A DNA stretch of 64,000 nt from JASHPR01 sp963833885 (GTDB lineage Bacteria > Actinomycetota > Actinomycetes > Streptosporangiales > Streptosporangiaceae): positions 248,001 to 312,000 of the forward strand of contig CAWHZU010000019.1 of NCBI GenBank assembly GCA_963833885.1, written 5' to 3'. Below are positions 44,814 through 53,707 of this stretch, in pieces. Below the pieces are notes generated by a model, which saw only the letters and a program-made list of their open reading frames with translations, was not told the origin of the DNA and ran no database searches. The number at the start of each line of letters is the position of its first letter. Position 1 is the first letter of the stretch. A program made the translations under genes and the position numbers.

Positions 44814-45806
44814 TCAGGGTCTTTCGTCGCGAAGCAGGCGGCGCAGCCGCTGGATGGAGGAGTCGTCCGGTATGTAGATCAATTCGATGGCCTCGGTAGA
44901 CGGGGGAAGCTGCCGGTCGATCACGTGCCTGGCCAGGGTGCCGTAGATGATGCAGTCGGACCCGGCCAGCAGCTGGCTGATGCCGTCGCGGTCGGAGGAG
45001 TCGCAGGCCCCCGTAATGGCCAGCCCGGGGTTGAGGCTGGTCGCTGCGGTGATCATGCCGTCGACGAAGTCGAGGGCCCCGGACACGATGCCGGTCCGTG
45101 TGCCAGCGGGCAGGCTGATGATCTTGTCCCGGGTGTCTTCGCGCAGCGCGCCGAGCAGGGGCATGACGTCGATGCCCCGGGCCGCGAGCAGCGACCTAGC
45201 CTGCTGCACGTCGAACATCAGGCTGACCACGCACTGGGCCTTCTGCAGCCTCGGCAGCCAGCCGCCGAGGTCGGCGGCGACGGCATCCAGGGTGGCGCCG
45301 GTCACCTCGACGCCGAGGTCGGCCAGTGCGTGGCGCAGGTGCATGGCCAGTTCCTCGGTCCGGCCGCCGGGCTTGCAGACCACGATGATCTCGGGACGGG
45401 ACTGCGACACGCGCAACTCGGCAACCTGGGCGAGGAAGATCTGCAGCACCTGGTCGATGCTCAGGCCGTCCTGCACGGCGCCCTCGAGCAGCGCGGTGAC
45501 CTGATCGCGGACCCGGGCGTGCGGGCGGCTCCAGGCCGGCTCTGTGCCGGTGACGAAGAACCCGACGGCCTCGTGGGGCACGGCCAGCCCCGCGGTCACC
45601 AGTTCCTGGTAGGCGCGCACCACGGTGGCGGGCCCGACGCCCAGCGACCGGGCAATCTGCCGGATCGATGGCAGCCGGTGACCCGGCGGAAACTTACCGG
45701 TGACGATCAGGTATTCAAGCTGGCTTTTGAGCTGCAGGAACACCGGCACCGGCGACTCACGGCGGACGTGCAGCCCCGCGATGTTCCTATCGGCCGGTGG
45801 CGTCAT
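44814..45806 (-). CDS. GntR-type regulator with a long C-terminal domain
   Basis: A 330-residue regulator. Residues 17-85 are a GntR winged helix (FLQLKSQLEYLIVTGKFPPG, LPSIRQIARSLGVGPATVVRAYQEL). The remaining 245 residues form an alpha/beta domain with ligand-domain-like segments (EIIVVCKPGG, VVSLMFDVQQA, RTGIVSGALDF), unlike the common FadR or UTRA domains. It is the first gene of the unit GntR, enoyl-CoA hydratase-like, ABC transporter, amidohydrolase. Its ATG lies inside the 44-bp repeat at 45801-45844, so autoregulation and a leaderless mRNA are likely. Confidence 0.88.
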   Translation of the reverse strand: MTPPADRNIAGLHVRRESPVPVFLQLKSQLEYLIVTGKFPPGHRLPSIRQIARSLGVGPATVVRAYQELVTAGLAVPHEAVGFFVTGTEPAWSRPHARVRDQVTALLEGAVQDGLSIDQVLQIFLAQVAELRVSQSRPEIIVVCKPGGRTEELAMHLRHALADLGVEVTGATLDAVAADLGGWLPRLQKAQCVVSLMFDVQQARSLLAARGIDVMPLLGALREDTRDKIISLPAGTRTGIVSGALDFVDGMITAATSLNPGLAITGACDSSDRDGISQLLAGSDCIIYGTLARHVIDRQLPPSTEAIELIYIPDDSSIQRLRRLLRDERP

Positions 45807-45844
45807 GCCGCGTATGGTTACAGGTAGATACAGTTGCTGTCAAG
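45801..45844 (-). promoter_or_regulatory. Promoter/operator repeat in front of the GntR gene
   Basis: 44 bp matching 50980-51023 with two differences. On the minus strand it reads TTGACA, a 17-bp spacer, TAACCA, then eight bases and the GntR ATG. The spacer contains ACAG-N3-CTGT next to the -35 and a GTAT-N12-ATAC pair over the spacer and -10. This fits a sigma-70 promoter with an overlapping repressor site, and a transcript starting at or near the ATG. Confidence 0.75.
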
Positions 45845-45881
45845 AGCCCGCAAGCGCCTGCCGGCCCAGGCTGCCAGCGGC

Positions 45882-48065
45882 TCATGTGGGCTGACGATCC
45901 CGGACCGCGTCGACGTGCGCGGCTCTGCCGCCGTCGCCGGCCGTGACGACCTTCGCATCGACCACGGCCACCCCCGCCGGGAGCGCAATCAGGGGGTTGA
46001 CGTCAAGCGCGACCACGTCGGGCTGCGCGGCCACTCTGGAGATGGCGGCCACCGCCGAGGCGAGCCGCCCCATGTCCGCGGCGGCCCCACCGCGGAACCC
46101 GCGCAGCAGGCGGTGCACCCGGGTGCTGGCAATCAGGCTCAGCGCTGCGGCGTCGTCGAGCGGCGCGAGCCCCGCGGCGGTGTCCTGGACGAACTCCAGC
46201 AGCACGCCTCCGGAGCCGACGAGGATCACGGGCCCGAACTGCTCGTCCCGCAGGCCGCCGACGAACAGCTCGACGCCTCCGGTGATCATCGGCTGCACGA
46301 GCACGCCGGTGCCCGGGCCCGCCGATGCCGCGACGCCCGCGAGGTCGCGCCATGCGGCCCGCACGGCGGCCGCGGAGTCAAGGCCGGTGCGGACGCCACC
46401 GAGGTCGGACCGGTGCTGGATGCCCTGGCCATCGATTTTCAGTACGACCGGATACCCGAACTCGTCCGCGGCACCGACCGCCTCGGCCGCTGAGGCGGCC
46501 GACCGGGTCGGGCACACGGGGACGCCGTACTCACCGAGCCTGGCCAGGGAGACCTCGCCGCTGAGCGCGATGCCACCGCGCCAAGCGGGCGAAGCCCAGG
46601 CCGGCGCCGGCTCGTCAGCCGGACCGGGGCCAGCCTGCTGACCGCGGCCGGCCGCCTGGGCGCGGATGAGCTGAGCCAGCGCACCCAGGCCCGGGCGCAG
46701 GCCCATCAGCAGGGGAATCTCGCGTTGCCGCAGGTACTCGCGCGCCTGCGCGTCGACGTCCCCGGTGGTCGGCGAGATGACCACCAGCGGCTTGGCCGCG
46801 GCCGTCGCGGCGTCGGCGGCGGCCGCCACGCAGTCGCGGAACAGACGGGAGCTGTGCTCGTCCTGGATCCAGCCGTTCTTGGCGTCCTGGCATGCCACCA
46901 CGACGTCCACGTTCGGGTCCTCGGTGACGAGGATGGCCGCCCGTCGCTGCGCATCGGCGTTGCCGTCGACGACGCCGGCCCCGGTGGTGTCCAGCGGATT
47001 GGCGATCGACGCGTACGCGGGCAGCGCAGCCGCAAGGCGCTCGGCGGTGGCGTCGCCGAAGCGGGCCAGCGGGACTCCGAGTTCCTCCGCCGCATCGGCG
47101 ATCAGCAGGCGCTCGCCACCCGAGATCGTGAGTATCCCGACCCGCGAGCCCGTCAGGGCCGGGGTCCGCGAGCACAGCTCTATCAGCGCCAGGAACTCCT
47201 CGGGGTCGGTCGCGACCAGGATGCCGTGCTGCCTCCACACGCTCAGCTGGATCGCCGCCGACCCGGCCAGCGTGCCGGTGTGCGTGCTCGCCGCCGCCCC
47301 CCCGGCCCGGGACCTGCCCGCCTTCAGCACGATGACGCGCTTCCCGGCCTCGACCGCCTCGCACATGGCTCCCAGCAGAGCCCGCCCGTCGCTGAAACCC
47401 TCCACGTAGCAAGCGATCACGCTGACGCCCGGATGCCAGGCCAGGTACCGCAGGTAGTCCACAAACCCCAGGCCGACCTGGTTGCCCGTGGTGATCACGT
47501 GGCTGAACCGCATCCCGCGCTCGGCCGCGGCCCCGGTGAAGACGCAGGCCAGCGCGCCGCTCTGGGAGACCAGCGCCACCGTCCCCGGCTCGGGCGGCTC
47601 CATGAGCGGCCCGCTGTAGGCGGCCACGCCGTCGATCAGGTTCACGAACCCGAGACAGTTGGGCCCGAGCAGCGCGATCTCGCGGGCCACTCCCCGCAGC
47701 TCCGCGTCGAGCTCCCGGCCCCGGTCACCCGCCTCGCCGAAGCCGGCCGCGAGCACGACGGCCGCGCGGCAGCCGAGCCGCGATGCCTCAGCGACCTCGC
47801 GCACGGTGGCCTCGCGGTTGACGGCGGCGACCACGAGGTCCGGGACCGCGGGCAGTTCGGCCAGCGACGGGTACGCGGGCAGGCCGGCCACGCGCGACCG
47901 GTTGGGGTTGATCAGGAACAGCTCGCCGTCGAAGTCCAGCGCGCGGAGGTTGGCCACGACGCGCTGGCCGACACCGATCCGGTCCGACGCCCCGACCACG
48001 GCGACGGAACGGGGCCGCAGCAGCGCCGAGACCATCTCCCGGCTCGATTCCGCGGAGTTGCTCAT
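45882..48065 (-). CDS. NDP-forming acyl-CoA synthetase (acetate--CoA ligase family), copy 1
   Basis: A 727-residue fused alpha-beta enzyme of the ADP-forming acyl-CoA synthetase type. An N-terminal CoA-binding domain (SVAVVGASDRIGVGQ) is followed by a succinyl-CoA-synthetase-like domain with LLGPNCLGF, LVSQSGA and the phospho-His loop STHTGTLAG (His near 258), then an ATP-grasp domain (GYPVVLKIDGQGIQHRSD, EFVQD, LDVNPLI). It activates a carboxylic acid to its CoA thioester. It overlaps the SDR gene (ATGA) and is last in the three-gene unit. Confidence 0.9.
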   Translation of the reverse strand: MSNSAESSREMVSALLRPRSVAVVGASDRIGVGQRVVANLRALDFDGELFLINPNRSRVAGLPAYPSLAELPAVPDLVVAAVNREATVREVAEASRLGCRAAVVLAAGFGEAGDRGRELDAELRGVAREIALLGPNCLGFVNLIDGVAAYSGPLMEPPEPGTVALVSQSGALACVFTGAAAERGMRFSHVITTGNQVGLGFVDYLRYLAWHPGVSVIACYVEGFSDGRALLGAMCEAVEAGKRVIVLKAGRSRAGGAAASTHTGTLAGSAAIQLSVWRQHGILVATDPEEFLALIELCSRTPALTGSRVGILTISGGERLLIADAAEELGVPLARFGDATAERLAAALPAYASIANPLDTTGAGVVDGNADAQRRAAILVTEDPNVDVVVACQDAKNGWIQDEHSSRLFRDCVAAAADAATAAAKPLVVISPTTGDVDAQAREYLRQREIPLLMGLRPGLGALAQLIRAQAAGRGQQAGPGPADEPAPAWASPAWRGGIALSGEVSLARLGEYGVPVCPTRSAASAAEAVGAADEFGYPVVLKIDGQGIQHRSDLGGVRTGLDSAAAVRAAWRDLAGVAASAGPGTGVLVQPMITGGVELFVGGLRDEQFGPVILVGSGGVLLEFVQDTAAGLAPLDDAAALSLIASTRVHRLLRGFRGGAAADMGRLASAVAAISRVAAQPDVVALDVNPLIALPAGVAVVDAKVVTAGDGGRAAHVDAVRDRQPT

Positions 48066-48820
48066 GCCATGACCATCCCGCCGTCGACCTGCATGACCTG
48101 CCCGGTGACAAAGCCAGCCTCTGCGGAGAGCAGGTAGCGGACCAGGCCGGCCACCTCACCCGGCTGACCGTAGCGCCCGACGGGGATGCCGCGGATGGCA
48201 CCGGCACGGACGTCCTCGGGGTCGGCGGCCGTCATCGGCGTCTCGATCAGCCCGGGTGCGACGGCGTTCACCGTGATCCCGGACCCGGCGACCTCCCGAG
48301 CCAGGCACCTGGTCAGGCCGATCAGCGCCGCCTTGGCGGTGCAGTAGTGCGCGTAGCCGACGGAGCCGGTCAGGGCGCAGTACGACGCGATGTTGACGAT
48401 CCGCCCGAACCCGCCAGCGCGCATGTGCGGCAGCACCGCCGTGACGCAGTGGACGCTGCCGAGAACATGAACCTCGAACATCGAGCGGAACTGGTCGACG
48501 GAGAGCTCGGCCACCGGGATGGGCGGGCTGCCGATGCCGGCGTTGTTGACCAGCCCGGCAACGGTGCCCCACGAGGAGACGTCGTCGGTCACCGCGCGCG
48601 CGAACCCATCGGCGGTGATGTCGCCGGGATAGCTCACCGCCTGCCCGCCAAGGTCGCGGATCTCGGCCTGCACCTCGTGCAGTTGCTCGCCCAGCAGGTC
48701 GATGAGGGCCACGGCCCACCCGGCCCTGCTGAGCGCGAGGGCGTGCTCCCGCCCCATCCCCCGCGCGCTCCCGGTCACCAGGGCAACCCGTGCCTGGTCC
48801 GGAGGCTGATCGTCAGTCAT
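48062..48820 (-). CDS. Short-chain dehydrogenase/reductase
   Basis: A 252-residue classical SDR: cofactor motif TGSARGMG, NNAG at LVNNAGIG, catalytic Ser in NIASYCALTG, then YAHYCTAKAAL with the YxxxK pair, and the terminal VTGQVMQVDGG. An Asp (ALIDLL) at the end of the second strand favours NAD over NADP. It overlaps both flanking ligase genes by 4 nt, so all three are co-translated. Similar SDRs oxidise hydroxyacyl-CoAs; the exact substrate is unknown. Confidence 0.93.
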   Translation of the reverse strand: MTDDQPPDQARVALVTGSARGMGREHALALSRAGWAVALIDLLGEQLHEVQAEIRDLGGQAVSYPGDITADGFARAVTDDVSSWGTVAGLVNNAGIGSPPIPVAELSVDQFRSMFEVHVLGSVHCVTAVLPHMRAGGFGRIVNIASYCALTGSVGYAHYCTAKAALIGLTRCLAREVAGSGITVNAVAPGLIETPMTAADPEDVRAGAIRGIPVGRYGQPGEVAGLVRYLLSAEAGFVTGQVMQVDGGMVMA

Positions 48821-50886
48821 GCCGGAACCTCCGTGTCGCCGGGCGGAACTGTCGCCGCGCGGAGCTGTGGCCGGGCGGAGCGCGGCCAGCGGCCAGTGGC
48901 CTTAGCGTCGACGACGATGGCGCCCTCCTGGGTGACGACGACCGGGTTCAGGTCAAGGCTTTCCAGATCCGGCATTTCGGCCAGTGCGCGCAGCGCTTCC
49001 GCCGCGATCGGCACGAGTGACCCGATGTCGAAGAGCGCCCGCGATGCGGGGCTGGTGAGCCAGCGCCCGAACTGGGTCGACTCGACGAGCCGCCGGATCT
49101 GGCCCGGTTCCAGCGGATCGCGGCCGATCACGATGTCGGCCAGCTCCTCGACCCCCGGCCCGCCCGCTCCGAGCAGCAGCAGCCGACCGAACACCGGATC
49201 CGCGCGCACCCCGATGTAGCACTCCAGGCCTGGCGGTGACTGCCGCTGAACCAGAACCGGGCCTTCCGCCGCCAGCTCGCGGTAAGCGGCAGCGACCTCG
49301 CTGGCGTCGCCGAGGCCGAGCCTTACCCCGCGTGGCCCCCGATGCAGGGCGCGCGAGACCTTCACCACTACCGGGTAGCCGAGGCTCTCGGCCGCGGAGG
49401 CGGCCTCCCGCGCCGAGCCGACCTCGCGGGCGGGCAGCATCGGGAGGCCGGCTTCGCTCAGCAGCGCCTGCACCTCGCCAGGCGGGATGAGCTGCGCACA
49501 GGGCGCCGGGGCCAGTTCAGTCCCGCCCAGAGCCCGCCCACCGCCCGGAGCCCGCCCCTCGCCCGGAGCCCGCCCCCGCCCCGAAGTCCGCCCGTGCAGC
49601 CGCCCGATGGCCCGCAGCGCGGGCGCGAGCCCGGGCAGGTAGGCCAGGCCGGCGTCGACCCACTCGTGCCAGACCGGCGCCAGCTGCTGGCTGCACTCGG
49701 AGACCACGAACACCCGGCCGCCGCCGCCGGTGACCACCTGGGCCAGCTCCCTGGTGAACTCGCCGGCGAACGGCATGTCGCTGACGACGACCAACACGCC
49801 GTCCAGGCCCGGTTCGCCGGCCAGCTCGGCTATCAGCTCCAGCTTCTGCCTCGTGGTGGCGGCCTCCGCGTCCAGATCCGTCGGATTGAGCCTGGCCTGC
49901 CCGGCCGGGGGCGCGCCAAGGCCGGCCCGCACCGGGGGAAGCTCGACGCCGAGAGCGGTCGCCTGGTCGGCGGCGATCGCCGCCATCCCACCCGACGACG
50001 TGGTTATGTGCCATCGACGGCCCTTGCTCGAGGCCAGCGCGAGAGTGGTCAGGAGTTCACCGGGGTCGTCCACCACAACCACGCCGAGATCGCGGGCCAG
50101 GGCGGTGAAGGCCGCGCCGCTGCCAGCCAGGGCCCCGGAGTGCGCGGTCGCCGCCCTGCTCCCCGCCGATGTCGACCCGGCCCGCAGCGCTATCAGCCGG
50201 ATGTCCCGCTGAGCCAGCGCCTCGGCCGCTGCGGTGAACCCGGGCACGTCGATGCTCTCCAGGTACACGCCCACGGCGCCGACGTCATCCCGGCCGGCCA
50301 GCTCGAGCAGGAAGTCCTCGGCCCGCAGCACGGCCTGGCTGCCGGTCGATACGCACATGCCCATGCCCAGGCCGAGATCGATCGAGCGAGCGTGCAGCAG
50401 GCCCATCAGCGCGCCGCTCTGGCTCACGAACGCCAGCGGACCGGGCCGGGAAGGACGCTCCAGGCTGATCGAGCTGGACAGGATCACGCCCGCGTTCGTG
50501 TTGATCAGGCCCAGGCAGTTGGGCCCGAGCACGCTCATGCCGAACTGGCCGGCCACGGCCCTTATCTGCTCCTCGGACCCGAACAGGTCCCTCGAGAAGA
50601 TCACCGCTGCGCTCGTGCCCATGGCACCCGCCTGCTCCAGCAGCCCGATCACGGTGTCGGCGGGAGTCGCCAGGACGACGGCCTCGGGGGCCGGGTCAAC
50701 CTCGGCGAGCGTCGCCACGCACCGCCGTGACCGCACCGCCCCGGTCCGCGCGTTGACCGCGGTGGCGGTGCCCTGGAAGGCGCGGGTCAGGTACGTCCAC
50801 GCCCGGCCGCCGTAGGTGCTGGTGTCGTCGCGTGCGCCCACGACTGCCACGGAGCCGGCCTGCAACAGGCTCTCCAGGTACGGCAT
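48817..50886 (-). CDS. NDP-forming acyl-CoA synthetase (acetate--CoA ligase family), copy 2
   Basis: A 689-residue homologue of the ligase at 45882-48065 with the same domain order: SVAVVGARDDTSTYGG, VLGPNCLGLI, FVSQSGALMG, the phospho-His loop TAHSGALAG (His near 248) and an ATP-grasp part (GYPVVVKVSRALHRGP, LDLNPVV). It is clearly diverged from copy 1. Between the two halves lies a low-complexity linker of repeated GRAPG units (about 49516-49585). The ATG at 50886 has no ribosome site; a 26-codon ORF ends 18 bases upstream. Confidence 0.88.
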   Translation of the reverse strand: MPYLESLLQAGSVAVVGARDDTSTYGGRAWTYLTRAFQGTATAVNARTGAVRSRRCVATLAEVDPAPEAVVLATPADTVIGLLEQAGAMGTSAAVIFSRDLFGSEEQIRAVAGQFGMSVLGPNCLGLINTNAGVILSSSISLERPSRPGPLAFVSQSGALMGLLHARSIDLGLGMGMCVSTGSQAVLRAEDFLLELAGRDDVGAVGVYLESIDVPGFTAAAEALAQRDIRLIALRAGSTSAGSRAATAHSGALAGSGAAFTALARDLGVVVVDDPGELLTTLALASSKGRRWHITTSSGGMAAIAADQATALGVELPPVRAGLGAPPAGQARLNPTDLDAEAATTRQKLELIAELAGEPGLDGVLVVVSDMPFAGEFTRELAQVVTGGGGRVFVVSECSQQLAPVWHEWVDAGLAYLPGLAPALRAIGRLHGRTSGRGRAPGEGRAPGGGRALGGTELAPAPCAQLIPPGEVQALLSEAGLPMLPAREVGSAREAASAAESLGYPVVVKVSRALHRGPRGVRLGLGDASEVAAAYRELAAEGPVLVQRQSPPGLECYIGVRADPVFGRLLLLGAGGPGVEELADIVIGRDPLEPGQIRRLVESTQFGRWLTSPASRALFDIGSLVPIAAEALRALAEMPDLESLDLNPVVVTQEGAIVVDAKATGRWPRSARPQLRAATVPPGDTEVPA

Positions 50887-50904
50887 GGGGTCAGCGTCTG
50901 CTGC

Positions 50905-50985
50905 TCACGTGAACGTGTGAGCTGCGGGAACAACGGCGTCGGCGCGGCCTTGCGCCCAGCAATGGGCAGTGACCATGAGCGTCAT
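50905..50985 (-). CDS. Possible 26-codon leader peptide
   Basis: A small ORF, MTLMVTAHCWAQGRADAVV... to a TGA at 50905, begins at the ATG placed eight bases after the -10 of the operator repeat, exactly where the GntR ATG sits in the other copy. It ends 18 bp before the acyl-CoA synthetase start, which lacks a ribosome site. It could couple translation, or be a chance remnant of the duplicated promoter. Not a known peptide. Confidence 0.4.
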   Translation of the reverse strand: MTLMVTAHCWAQGRADAVVPAAHTFT

Positions 50986-51023
50986 GGCGCGTATGGTTAC
51001 AGGTAGATACAGTAGCTGTCAAG
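50980..51023 (-). promoter_or_regulatory. Promoter/operator repeat in front of the acyl-CoA synthetase operon
   Basis: The second copy of the 44-bp element at 45801-45844, with the same TTGACA, 17-bp spacer, TAACCA and ATG arrangement. It lies between the divergent acyl-CoA synthetase operon and the HIT gene at 51067, so a bound regulator might also influence the latter. It places both minus-strand units under one probable regulator, the GntR protein. Confidence 0.75.
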
Positions 51024-51066
51024 CCTTGCCCAGACATGCCAGGGCAGACATGCCAGGATTGCGCCC

Positions 51067-51552
51067 ATGGCACATTTAGATGCCGCAGCGGAATGCTTTG
51101 TCTGCCGCAAGCACTGGGAGCAGGGGTCACTACTGCCCGGCGGCCCGGTCGCCGAGGACGACCTGGTCGTGGTCTCCCACCTGTCGCCGGAGGCGCCGGG
51201 CCGCGACGGTGCTCCCGTCTACCTGGGACATCTGCTGGTCGAGCCCAAACGGCACGCGCCGGGGCTCGAGGATCTCACCGACTCCGAGGCCAGGGCCGTG
51301 GGCCTGTGGTGCTCCCGCGCCAGCCGCGCGCTGCGCGAGGTGACCCGGGCCGAACACGTCTACGCGGCCGTCATCGGCGACCGGACGCAGCACCTGCACA
51401 TACATCTGACGCCGAGGTACCCGGGCACCCCGCGCGAATACTGGTGGGATGGCGTTGACGAGTGGCCGGACGCCCGCCGCGGCATGGAACCGGAGATCTC
51501 GATCCTGGTGACGGACCTGCGCGCGTACCTCAACTCGGCCGAACTCGGCTGA
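51067..51552 (+). CDS. HIT-family protein
   Basis: A 161-residue histidine-triad protein. The N-terminus has CFVCRKH, a likely zinc-binding pair; the core has GHLLVEPKRHAPG and the triad QHLHIHLTPRY. HIT proteins hydrolyse or transfer nucleotidyl groups (AMP-amide or dinucleoside polyphosphate hydrolases). The ending with WWDGVDEWPDA differs from HINT proteins and resembles a small actinobacterial subgroup. The gene diverges from the acyl-CoA synthetase operon. Confidence 0.9.
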   Translation: MAHLDAAAECFVCRKHWEQGSLLPGGPVAEDDLVVVSHLSPEAPGRDGAPVYLGHLLVEPKRHAPGLEDLTDSEARAVGLWCSRASRALREVTRAEHVYAAVIGDRTQHLHIHLTPRYPGTPREYWWDGVDEWPDARRGMEPEISILVTDLRAYLNSAELG

Positions 51553-51744
51553 CCCCGGATGGCACGCGCCTTCGATGGCGGCTACTCCGTAATGATCCTT
51601 GCTGCTCCTCTGGAGCGATTCAGAGCGCAGCTCCTGGCTGGTGGCACCACGCCCGCCGATAGCAGGGCATGGTGCCAACCGCGCACGGCGTCGCCGTGCG
51701 CGGGACGCGGCCTCGCGGCCTGGGCATAACAGCGCCAGACCGGC

Positions 51745-52044
51745 TTAGGCCGCGCACTCCCGGCACACAAGCTGCCCGCCGCGGGTCTCGGCAAGCTGGC
51801 TCCTGTGGTGCACGAGGAAGCAACTTGAGCACGTGAACTCGTCAGACCGACGTGGGATCACGGCGAACGAGAGCTCCTCGTTGGACAGGTCCGCTCCGGG
51901 CAGCTCCAGCGACTCAGCAACATCGTCCGGGTCGAGGTCGATCGCGGTCGATGACTTGTCCATCCGTCGTGCCTGGAGCTCCTGGAGACTGTCCTCGCTG
52001 AGCTCGTCGTCGGTCTTCCTCGGACTGTCGTAGTCGGTAGCCAT
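51745..52044 (-). CDS. DUF4193 small zinc-ribbon-like protein
   Basis: A 99-residue acidic protein: a Ser/Asp/Glu-rich N-terminal half (MATDYDSPRKTDDELSED), then FTCSSCFLVHHRSQL and LVCRECAA, giving two CxxC pairs for one zinc. This matches the actinobacterial DUF4193 family of unknown function; some members are reported near transcription or translation genes. It stands alone. The flanking gaps 51553-51744 and 52045-52351 contain nothing I recognise. Confidence 0.88.
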   Translation of the reverse strand: MATDYDSPRKTDDELSEDSLQELQARRMDKSSTAIDLDPDDVAESLELPGADLSNEELSFAVIPRRSDEFTCSSCFLVHHRSQLAETRGGQLVCRECAA

Positions 52045-52351
52045 ATGGCCCTTACCCCTCCATCTTCTTCGCCTATCGCGCGGGTGTAACGCTCGGGAAG
52101 CCTCGGTTGTGCCCGAATCCGGCGGGGAATTCTGTCACGTCCCGGCGCCTGGTACACGTACCGGCCATGCCCGGCGGTTCGTGTCCCAGCCAGTCCTGCG
52201 CCGGAGCATCCCCTAGGACCCTCGCATTCCATCTAAAATCTCGGGTGACAAGCTGCTCCATCTCCTTGATCAGCACACCTAGCAGGCACAAGGTGCATAA
52301 AGCGCGAACCGTGCACCTCAAACACCTGCACGACCCCCGCGGAGACGGTTT

Positions 52352-53656
52352 ATGCCCCACGTCGAGCCGCTGCATGCGGACGACCCGAGTCACGTGGGCC
52401 GCTACCGGCTGAGCGGGCGGATCGCCGGGATGCCGGGCGCCAGCCCGGTCTACCTTGCCAGGACCGTTGACGGCAGCGACGTGATGATCACGCTGCTGGA
52501 CGGCGACTGGACCGCCGACCCCGCCGAACGGGACCGGTTCACCGAGGAGGCGAACGCCGCCTCGATGGTCGCGCCGTTCTGCGCGGCGCGGATCCTGGGG
52601 GCGGGATTCGACGGCAAGCAGGCGTTCCTGGTCAGCGAGTACGTCCCCGGTCCCTCGCTGCGTGAACTCGTCACCGAGGAAGGTCCCTGGGAGGGCCGCG
52701 ACCTTGAGGCGCTGGCCATCGGGACCGCGACCGGGCTGGCCGCGATCCACCAGGCCGGGCTCGTCCATGGAGGCTTCGGCCCCCAGTATGTCGTGCTGAA
52801 CCCCGACGGCCCGCGGGTCATCGAGTTCGGCATCACCCCGCCCTACGGCTCGGCAACCCCCGGCAACGACATGCGCGCGTGGGCCCGCACGTTGCTGTTC
52901 GCCGCGGCCGGCGCTCCCCCGGATCCCGCCTATAACGACCTCGAACTGCTGCCCGAGCCGCTGCGCGAGCTCGCCAGCCGGTGCCTGTCCGGGGGCCCTG
53001 ACCAGCCCACCGCCAGGTCTGTGGTGATCGACCTTCTCGGCGACGACGACCCGCCGGCCGGGGTGCTCGCGGAGGGGGCGAGGCGCGCGGCGCCAGCGGC
53101 GGCACCGCCGATCCCGGAGGGCGCCCAGGAACCGCCGCGCCAGGGCCGGACGCGCAGGGCGGTGACGCTCTGGTGGGCGGCCGGCGTGGCCGTCTGCATC
53201 GTGGCAATCGCGCTGGTCATCTACGTCCTGCAGAGCACGAGCGACCAGCCCAGCCCGCCGTCCAGCGCTCCCAAGACGGCGAGCCCGCACCCGACGGCCA
53301 AGCCCAGCGCCAAGCCGACGCGCACGGTGACGATCCCCGCGTCCCTGGCGGGCACATGGTCGGGCCAGGTCAGCCAGGACAGCTCGTCCGGAACGTTCAG
53401 CGTCACCGTCGACGTGAGCCTGGGCTCCGGCGCCACCGCGGGGTCGATCCACTACTCAGGCCCGTTCACCTGCTCCGATGACCTCAACCTGGTTTCTGAC
53501 ACCTTCGGCACGCTCACGCTGGACCAGGCAACCGTCAAGGGCCCGTGCCAGCGCGGCGTGGTGACGCTCACCCCCGGCTCGGCCAGCACGCTGCAGTTCA
53601 GCTTCAAGGGCAAGGGCGCACCAGCGGCCACGGGCACGCTCACCAAGGCCACGTAG
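52352..53656 (+). CDS. Membrane pseudokinase (Ser/Thr kinase fold lacking catalytic residues)
   Basis: A 434-residue protein. Residues 15-225 follow the layout of an actinobacterial Ser/Thr kinase, but key residues are lost: the VAIK lysine is replaced (DVMITLL), HRDLKPxN is HGGFGPQYV and DFG is EFG. ATP phosphotransfer is therefore unlikely. After a Pro-rich linker comes a membrane helix (about 269-293), a Pro/Ser/Thr stretch and an outer domain of about 110 residues (LAGTWSGQVSQD) with two Cys that could pair. It may act as a binding or scaffold protein in signalling. Start ATG at 52352 after GGAGACGG. Confidence 0.85.
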   Translation: MPHVEPLHADDPSHVGRYRLSGRIAGMPGASPVYLARTVDGSDVMITLLDGDWTADPAERDRFTEEANAASMVAPFCAARILGAGFDGKQAFLVSEYVPGPSLRELVTEEGPWEGRDLEALAIGTATGLAAIHQAGLVHGGFGPQYVVLNPDGPRVIEFGITPPYGSATPGNDMRAWARTLLFAAAGAPPDPAYNDLELLPEPLRELASRCLSGGPDQPTARSVVIDLLGDDDPPAGVLAEGARRAAPAAAPPIPEGAQEPPRQGRTRRAVTLWWAAGVAVCIVAIALVIYVLQSTSDQPSPPSSAPKTASPHPTAKPSAKPTRTVTIPASLAGTWSGQVSQDSSSGTFSVTVDVSLGSGATAGSIHYSGPFTCSDDLNLVSDTFGTLTLDQATVKGPCQRGVVTLTPGSASTLQFSFKGKGAPAATGTLTKAT

Positions 53657-53670
53657 GCCAGGGGTTTAGG

Positions 53671-53696
53671 CAGGCCAGCTCAGGCAGGCTGGCCTG
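53671..53696. terminator. Bidirectional hairpin terminator
   Basis: A perfect 9-bp inverted repeat (CAGGCCAGC and GCTGGCCTG) around an 8-nt loop, centred between the convergent pseudokinase and inositol-phosphatase-like genes, which are only 51 bp apart. No U-tract is seen. Confidence 0.7.
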
Positions 53697-53707
53697 GGCG
53701 GGCCAGC

